Shown piece after piece: positions 57,429 to 64,000 of a DNA stretch of 64,000 nt (positions are counted from its first letter, which is position 1; each line of letters starts with the position of its first letter). Location: contig WTXG01000019.1 in the NCBI GenBank assembly GCA_022496185.1, positions 62,001-126,000 of the forward strand, given 5' to 3'. The notes beneath the pieces were generated by a model, which saw only the letters and a program-made list of their open reading frames with translations, was not told where the DNA came from and made no database searches. The translations under genes and the position numbers were made by a program. Source of the DNA: Multifurca ochricompacta (taxonomy: Eukaryota > Basidiomycota > Agaricomycetes > Russulales > Russulaceae).

Positions 57429-60400
57429 CTACGGACTGCTCACAATCCCTGCCATCTCATTTGATTCGTGACTGCCGCGTCGTGCGAAGTCTTGTCCAAA
57501 CGGTGCCTCATTAGATAGATCCACGGTAAACCCAGCCACAACAGGCTGAGGAAACAAGCCCGAAACGTCAAGGCCGCCTTCACCGAAAAGGGCCATCAAC
57601 TCAGTCGGCGGTATGGGCATGGTGCCCGTGTTAGAATCGTGCTTAGGTAGCTCCAAGCTGGTTGTCCCCACTCTCAAGGGGTCAAGGAATTGTCCTGTTG
57701 GTGAAGCTGTGCTTACTGAAAACCGCCGAGGGGATTGAGTCTGTGCGACAGGAGAGAAGTTACTGGTGAGGCTGAATGGCGCATTAGGCGGCGCTGTGGA
57801 GACAGGGCTGCCCACAAATTCCGAAGCGTCCTGCGGTGGTGACTCCATGCTTCCGGTGGAGCGAGGAGCTGACGGATTCTTTTTGCGAGCGGGCCGGATC
57901 CAGGGTGGGCGTGCCGAGCTTACTATGAGGTCGCGGGAAATGGATGCGTTTTCCAGTGGAATCTGCGTGACTAGAACGGTGATTGGAATCGACGTGAAGT
58001 CATCCCCACATGTGTACGTACGCCTGCAAAACTCTTCCATCATATCACATGAGCGTTGTCCGCACACATAGCGACCGCTGAACCGGCGCAAAAGACCAAC
58101 ACAAGATCGCAAGCCATCAAGCGCTGGTGTGATCAAAGGTCGTAGCACGTCAGACTGACAGTTCAGCAAGAAACCGATGAGAGTACGGCCAGCCTGAGTG
58201 AGCTGATGAATCACATGCACGCCGTCTAACAGATGGGGGCACCTGTCAGGTGCACTTCAAGGAGAACACAGTGTTAGGGTCAGCTTACAATATGTCATGA
58301 GACCCTTTCGCGCAATTTGCAAATGAGTAGTAATGAGCTGTAATGCAGCAGAGTGTGCCACAGTCATGGCATCGCGCTCGCGCTCACTCTGTTCCAGTTC
58401 GCCAATGGCTGCGCGCTCAGCAACAAGATCAGAAAACCGGTGGCGCATGATAAGCATTCGTATGAAGAGGGAGAGGCAGTACACGCGTTCTGCGTGCGTA
58501 ACGCGAATGACGTCTTCACTTGCGAGTGTATCAGGTGAGTGCCGCCAGTACGCGGGCACGGCTGAACAGACTTCATCAAGAAGCATCTCCTCTTCTCGTA
58601 GGCCCTTATGTCGTCGAAAACCTGAAAGAGTCGATGTAGCACGCCTCAGGAACGGAGACGTGTCACCAAAGTCCTTCGGCGGAGGTGCATCGAGCACTGA
58701 CTCGAGTACCACAAGTAAACGGAGCACGCACATAAAGGCTCCCATCCTGCTTGGTGTCTCTGCAGGTTGCGGTCCGATTGAGTCGCGGGTGATGAACTCA
58801 TCATCGACCGCCGAGGGCTCGGAGACGTCACAGTCGCGTAGCCGCACAAGGGGTGGCCTACCAAAATGGGCACCGGCCTGCTTGTCCCACATGTAAACAC
58901 ACCAAAATGTGCGCTTACGGACCTCCTCCTCGATCGCATCGAAGATGTCGTATGCATCCGTGGATCGATGTAGCCCGGCATCAAGCGAGAGCGTGACAGA
59001 TTCCGAGATAAGCGCGAAAGCTCTGGACAATTTGCCCCACCCTATTGCGTAGACACCTGCAACTAGTGTAGCTTGAATAGTATACAAGGTAGGGCGGTCC
59101 GCTCCTGGGAGTGTACGCAAGCGACTGAAAAGGTCGAACCACATGGTTCCGGATGACACACTGTCGTTCGGATTCGCACGCACTCGAGGGTCGTCGATAT
59201 GGCGCGAAGCCAGGCAACAGACAGCGACTACAAAGGCTACGAAGCCAGGTTCTCCCCACTTCTGAGGGTCACCATAGTCCTAAGAGAATATGAGAGTAGG
59301 AAGACTGTAACCTTGAAGGAACACACATTGAGGAACGTTGGTACATGAAGAAACGGCATCAAATAATATGATGTCGATAAGTAGCATTGTACGAGGCTTC
59401 CCATAAGTAATTTGATGCCGCGGTAACTAGGATGTACAAAGTAGACATACCTATCCATTAAGTCCGGCGCAATGAAGGAAGTGACGAGCTTCCAAATCCT
59501 CTCGGGTTCATGTCTGCACGATGATGAGTAGGGCGATCTGGAAACCATGTACTGTCAGAGTTGGATGTGCCGCCATTCGTCAAATCATGTTGAGGACTCG
59601 AGCCTCTCTCTTTTTTTGGTGAAGGATGATGACGTTCAATGAGAAGATCCAATATAGGGAGACCAGATGTTTCGCCCTGCCATCGCGTAAAGCCCTCGTC
59701 ATCGACATAGAGATATGAAGATGAAAGTGACATGCGCGCAGTTTCTTCAGAAGGATGGTCCGAAGCTGATGCATCTCCATTAGTTGGGCCTTGGTGGCCA
59801 ACTGGTAAGGCGACCGCCTGTGGGCTAGATTGACGAGACCTATTTTCCCCTAAGGTGAAATGAGTCGATGGGTTCGTCAGGGGTATTACACTAAGGGAAG
59901 GTGGAGGTTGTGAGGCCGGGTAAGTATGATTTGGAAGTAGTGGAAACGAAGGATGGTGATCGAAAGGGGAAGACGGGGAAAGAGCTGCGCCGCCTGCGGC
60001 AAAAACGGCAGGGGGTATTGCCTGAATCAGACTCTCGAGATGATGCATGCGATCTTCAAGGGTAGCGGTACGTCTGAAATGGAAATGAAAACAGGTTAAA
60101 GAAGGAGTTCATCGAATTCAACATTTGTGACTGACTTGGATTTATGAGAATGGGTTCTTTTACCAGGCTCCTCAAATGTACAAGCTGAGCTTGCGCCGAG
60201 ACATGCCTGACATGGGTGACCTTCGTCGCATTTGATCCTCCTGCGCCTAGAAAGGGTAATGAACCGTCTGAGGAAGAGTGAACTTAAAATTGACACTCAC
60301 CTACACCGATCACAAGCTCTGGGTAGAATGAAGTGAGGGCGTGATATGGCTATCCTGAAAAGAAGTACCTGCTCAGCTTGAATCGACGCTCTTTCAGTAT

Positions 60401-60442
60401 TGAGGAGGACTTTTCCTTTTCCAATGTAGAGTCCTCTAGCAT
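57429..60442 (-). CDS. Zn2Cys6 fungal transcription factor with Fungal_trans domain
   Basis: The minus-strand start [20 protein letters not shown] (60442) leads into a binuclear zinc cluster assembled over two introns: [32 protein letters not shown], giving the spacing C-2-C-6-C-5-C-2-C-6-C. The coiled-coil linker [18 protein letters not shown] follows. A Ser/Pro-rich region (59560-59950) precedes the Fungal_trans domain, recognised by [25 protein letters not shown] (59000) and [24 protein letters not shown] (58870). The C-terminal third (57429-58200) is low-complexity and acidic, a likely activation region. Such proteins bind CGG-containing promoters in the nucleus; the regulated pathway cannot be told from the neighbours, which are unrelated. 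Exon limits around 59190-59460 are approximate. Confidence 0.9.
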
Positions 60443-60823
60443 AATGCGTGTGTATGCGGTATGTAGTGTGTGGGAGAGAGGAGGAGAGGAGGAGAGGAGC
60501 AAATTGATCCGAGTGAGTTCCGTCGTCGTACTACGCATAGGCAGCGGAACGACTTGCGTGACCTGTGTGAATTACTTTCCAAGTCTGGGTGTTTCGGATT
60601 TATCCTTCCCACGCCCACGTGATAAAGGGTGGTTGTTTGTTTGTTGTTGTTTTATTTAAATTTTGAATTTTAAATTAAATTAAATTGAATTATTAAATTT
60701 GAATAGATTAAATGGGTATTTTGCGCTTCGTTGCGCTCTTGCGGACGCATATCCATGGCGTAAGTACATACATACAACACATAAGATCGTATGAGCTCTT
60801 ATCTCGCTGACGTGCTCTTGTCT
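60443..60823. other. Intergenic between tandem minus-strand genes
   Basis: Promoter of the Zn2Cys6 gene and 3' region of the metacaspase. An AAATTGAATT-type A/T tract at about 60650-60710 and a GGAGAGGAGGAGAGGAG purine run near 60480. No gene seen. Confidence 0.5.
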
Positions 60824-63285
60824 TCAAATCAGGAATCGTCGACCAGGGTCCTAAAACAAAAACAAAAGGTTGATATTGACTATAACACACAACTGATCTC
60901 ACTCACAATACGATGCGATGCCGACAGCTGCGGCTTTTGATGATATTTACGGGTTGCACGTCGGAGGTCCCGTAGGAGCTCCTCGTAGGTAGGACGCGGA
61001 TTATCACCTGGTCGACGTCAGCCATCATGTCATTATTCCTATCAGAACTGGACCGACGGAGCGCTCTCAAAAATGCGTAGCTCATCGCACCAACTGCGAT
61101 CCCGCCCTCGTGTACGCCCATGGCCGTGCCTGAATCCCCCGAGCCGCTCCAGCAAATCACGTCAGCTGGAGAGGCCTTTTCCCTGAGGAATTCTTTTGTG
61201 ACGCTGCTGCTTTTCACACGGCCGTCCGAGTGATACTATTCCGCATAACATAAGTAAGCTTCGAGCGTAAAAAGATTAAAAAGCAATTTATCACGTACGA
61301 CAAAGGGTACATCTGTTAAATGTTGAGGGGGAAGCGCATGAAGAACTACAAAAACAATTCCAGAGTAACACTTACCAAGGACAGATCCGGAATGACATGA
61401 CTAGGGCTAGTCAATGGAGTAACCGCACAAGAAAAGGGTCCCACGTACATCGAAAATGGCCTAGGCATTGAGTCATTCAAAGTCAATACGGGTAAGAGAT
61501 GTGTACAGTAAGGGATGCGGACGTACGGTCAAGCGGCATCCGGGCGGTAGAGGCTTAACCTACAGACCAGTGTCATTGGCAATAACAAAGATTTCAAGAA
61601 TCCAAGGTACCAATCCATCATGAAGGTCCTTCGTAAGCAGATAAATTCAGCATTTTTGTCAAGGGACCCATGATAAACCTTACATCATCGATGATCGTGC
61701 CCGCTTGGAGGTAGTCCACAGGAAAAATCACTGCGACACATCAATATGGGAAAGCATGGAACAATGGAACAATGGACTCCTGAATTACCTTCGTCATATC
61801 CATCTTCTTCGTCACCATTCCTGTCACGGACTTGGGCGCCGTGCCCTGAATCTGTGGAAGAATACCGGTAAATCTACAATTGGTATCGCGGAAAGGAACA
61901 CACAGTGGAAGAATAATGAATCATGTTTGTGGGCACCGCGTACGAGCCAGCGCAATGCGCCAAGGATGTTCGCTCTTGTGGGGACATTACGTGGGTCATG
62001 CGCCTCGTCCGTCAGGCGGATAATGTCACGGGCGCGGAAGCCAAGCCGATCTGTTAGGACGACGCGAGACTGTCATGAGAAGACTCATAGAAAACAGTAA
62101 CATTAGTGCTGACCGATCAAAAAGTGGTACACGTGTTTAGCATCGTTCACGCAGCCGTCCAATTGACTGTTCTGGCCAGTATAATTAATCCCGATCTGGT
62201 TCCCAATACTCGCTATGAGGGGGCTCATACTCGATGCGATCAGAAGATGTTGACTCACACATACAGCTTTTTTGCGTCCAGTACACCTTGAGAACTGAAA
62301 ATTGGGATGTTCAACCGCGTTCATGCGCCTACTGATAGAACGTGAGACACGCTCTCCCGGGAAATACCCCATAATGGGTGGCGGGATAGTCTTCTGTTGG
62401 CGAGAGAGAGTACATGGTGTATGAGTCACACCACACTTATTCGGTGGGGAGAGTCTACAAGCAAAATCACACAACTCTCACCTCTCCGCTGTGAACATGA
62501 TCATGGCTGCGGTCGTAATCGCGACGGCGGTGAGAGCGCTGGCGTTCCGACTCACGGTGACGCGTCCTGTCGCCACGGTAATTGTCCTTGTAGTGACGGG
62601 GTGGAACAGGAAGAGGGTCGGGAGAACCGGATCGCGTGTGCTCACCCATGTTAGCAATGGATGGGGCTATTAGAGTAGAAGCAAAGCGCAGGGAAAACCG
62701 TGATGTACTCTACTCACGGTGTATGATAATGTCCGGTGCTTTACTACTATGACGGGAACCACGATGATGCTGAGAATGCGAGCGCGACAGTGAACGACGC
62801 CGTGAATGAGGGAAATTTTCGTTCCGAATAGTATGACTTCCATCATAGTCGACCTGAGTGATGGCGCGCTCGCCGTAGTGTTGTGAGTGTTGGGATGCGG
62901 GAACAGCAATGATGCTAGGAGGGTGCTGGGACGGCGGGGCCCCGAAACCTCTGAGGGGGGAGGCAGATGTCAGTGAGGCGACCGATATATATGAGCATGT
63001 ATGGTAACGTGTAACGTGCTCACATTGTATGAGGAACCGCTTCTTGAAAGCGACCATAGTCAATGTTCAGGTTTGGCTCACTGTTGTAACGAGGTTTTAA
63101 GAGAAACGTTGACCGGAGAGAAAGGCCCTACAGCGTACCCTAAAGGATGACTGAGACAGAGTGTGAATTACGTTATCGATGGGATGGGAGGTGAGGTACG
63201 ATGCGCACTGTTGCAAGCTTGGATGTTGTACTCCTGTTCCCTCTTCATATAAGACGGGTGGCACGTCTGAGATCGGCACGGCCAT
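60824..63285 (-). CDS. Metacaspase (type I, C14 caspase-like)
   Basis: The start MAVPISDVPPVLYEEGTG (63285) is the best-supported ATG; it splices at GTGCGC into EPNLNIDYGRFQEAVPHT. The N-terminal prodomain is Ser/His/Arg-rich (RRRSLSRSHSQHHRGSRHSS; RESERQRSHRRRDYDRSHDH). The caspase-like core follows: IGNQIGINYTGQNSQLDGCV (62170), WLVRGAHKHDSLFFHYSGHG with the catalytic His, RDRNGDEEDGYDE, VIFPVDYLQAGTIIDD, DLHDGLVKPLPPGCRLT, AIFDSCHSGSVL with the catalytic Cys, WSGSGDSGTAM, and the end TYEELLRDLRRATRKYHQKP through IDPGRRFLI (stop 60824-60826). Metacaspases cut after Arg/Lys, need calcium, and act in stress and protein-aggregate control. Five consecutive exons around the active site are only 12-33 nt long. 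Divergent from the gene at 63585. Confidence 0.92.
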
Positions 63286-63584
63286 TATTACGGGATCATC
63301 CCCCCTGTTCCTCCGTCTTCCTGGCAAAAGACGACGCCAACGCGACCTGGACAACATAGTAAAACGAAGGACGTGGTATAGGTAGGTGTGTGTGAGAGTA
63401 GAGTAGAGAAGGGAAGCGCGGTGAGCGGTAGTTGAGGGTCACTCTCCCACTCCCATAAAAGGTTATCAAAACAGCACGTGGCAATATTCTTCGACCTCGA
63501 GGTCGACTCTAATATTGAACTTAACTTTGGCTTCTTGAAGCTTGAAGCTCTTGCTCCTAGGCTCCGCCCGACGCTATCAACATC
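63286..63584. promoter_or_regulatory. Divergent promoter
   Basis: 299 bp between the metacaspase start and a plus-strand start. Contains a GAAGG/AGAGTAGAG purine-rich stretch and CTCCCACTCCC. No specific factor site assigned. Confidence 0.45.
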
Positions 63585-64000
63585 ATGCATCAAGATCAGG
63601 ATCAGGATGATACAGATTCAGAGTCTGGCCTGCCAGAAATTCTTACTCTCTCAACTTCCTCTTCTACTGCAAAGGAGTATGATCGCGCTCTTAGAAGATT
63701 TCACACCGCCGAGAAACGGAAGATAAGAGAGAAGAATAGACGTCGTGATGAACATTTCAAGGCACAAGCAGATATGCGACAGCGCGCCACCGCCACGAGT
63801 GGAAGGGGCAACCCTGATCTGGGGTATCACGAGGTGGAGGAGGATGATAATGAAGGTGGGAGCGACATGGATCCCCGCCTTCAACAGCGGATGACACGTG
63901 CCATGGGCGACGCCAAAGAAGAGACGGAAGCAGGCGTCAGCTGGAGCTCGAGCGTGGAGGAGTGGGGTGGGATCAAAGTTACAAATGAGAACTTCCAGGT
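63585..64000 (+). CDS. Unidentified charged protein, N-terminal part (cut by right edge)
   Basis: Open from ATG 63585 (MHQDQDQDDTDSESGLPEIL) to the window end, 138 codons without a stop. The sequence is highly charged: an acidic N-terminus, then a basic helix AEKRKIREKNRRRDEHFKAQ, a short acidic patch EVEEDDNEGGSDMD and ATATSGRG. This resembles nucleolar or chromatin-associated proteins in composition only. I do not recognise the family. It is supported by the length of the frame, coding-like third-position use and placement in a divergent pair. Confidence 0.6.
   Translation, partial: MHQDQDQDDTDSESGLPEILTLSTSSSTAKEYDRALRRFHTAEKRKIREKNRRRDEHFKAQADMRQRATATSGRGNPDLGYHEVEEDDNEGGSDMDPRLQQRMTRAMGDAKEETEAGVSWSSSVEEWGGIKVTNENFQ

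Noticed and set aside
57766..58896. Plus-strand ORFs over the Zn2Cys6 gene
   Set aside because: Antisense to the Fungal_trans domain; no conserved motifs.
63478..63726. ORF MAIFFDLEVDSN overlapping the right-edge gene
   Set aside because: Runs through the likely 5' leader in another frame; the frame from 63585 is longer and has coding-like composition.

Overview
This window is from a filamentous fungus, most likely an Agaricomycete basidiomycete. The host genes are packed with introns of about 40-75 bp, and their protein architectures (basidiomycete-type F-box protein, Zn2Cys6 regulator, metacaspase, GCN2, P4-ATPase) fit that group. I cannot place it more precisely.

The left 28 kb is a nest of transposable elements with no recognisable host gene. 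Three related minus-strand Ty3/Gypsy chromovirus copies lie inside one another. Copy B has its 5' LTR at 12761-13342. It is split in gag by copy C (4699-12190, with both LTRs) and in integrase by copy A (5' LTR 692-1282, running off the left edge). B sits in or against an older unclassified minus-strand sequence (D, about 13343-28066). D was itself split by a plus-strand Ty3/Gypsy element E (15445-26380, 577-bp LTRs, 5-bp target duplication GCAGC). E carries two passengers: a 1.45-kb hAT-like non-autonomous element (16093-17545) and a 1.59-kb fold-back Tc1/mariner relative (19656-21248). Both Gypsy families appear to self-prime reverse transcription in the Tf1 manner, and both carry a related extra ORF downstream of pol. 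They are decaying mainly by C-to-T change at CpG, which turns CGA arginine codons into TGA stops.

The right 36 kb (from about 28.4 kb) is ordinary gene-dense host DNA. In order it holds a TMEM184/OST-alpha-like membrane protein (+), a P4-ATPase flippase (+), a class I glutamine-amidotransferase-like protein (+), a CUE1-like ER protein (-), UTP22/NOL6 (-), an F-box-like protein (+), a phosducin-like protein (+), a pepsin-type aspartic protease with a GPI-like tail (-), the eIF2-alpha kinase GCN2 (+), a Zn2Cys6 transcription factor (-), a metacaspase (-), and the start of an unidentified charged protein (+) cut by the right edge. These genes are a mixed housekeeping set with no sign of a shared pathway.

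Three of the host genes carry an apparent single-base deletion in a conserved or well-supported frame. That looks more like residual assembly error than gene death.
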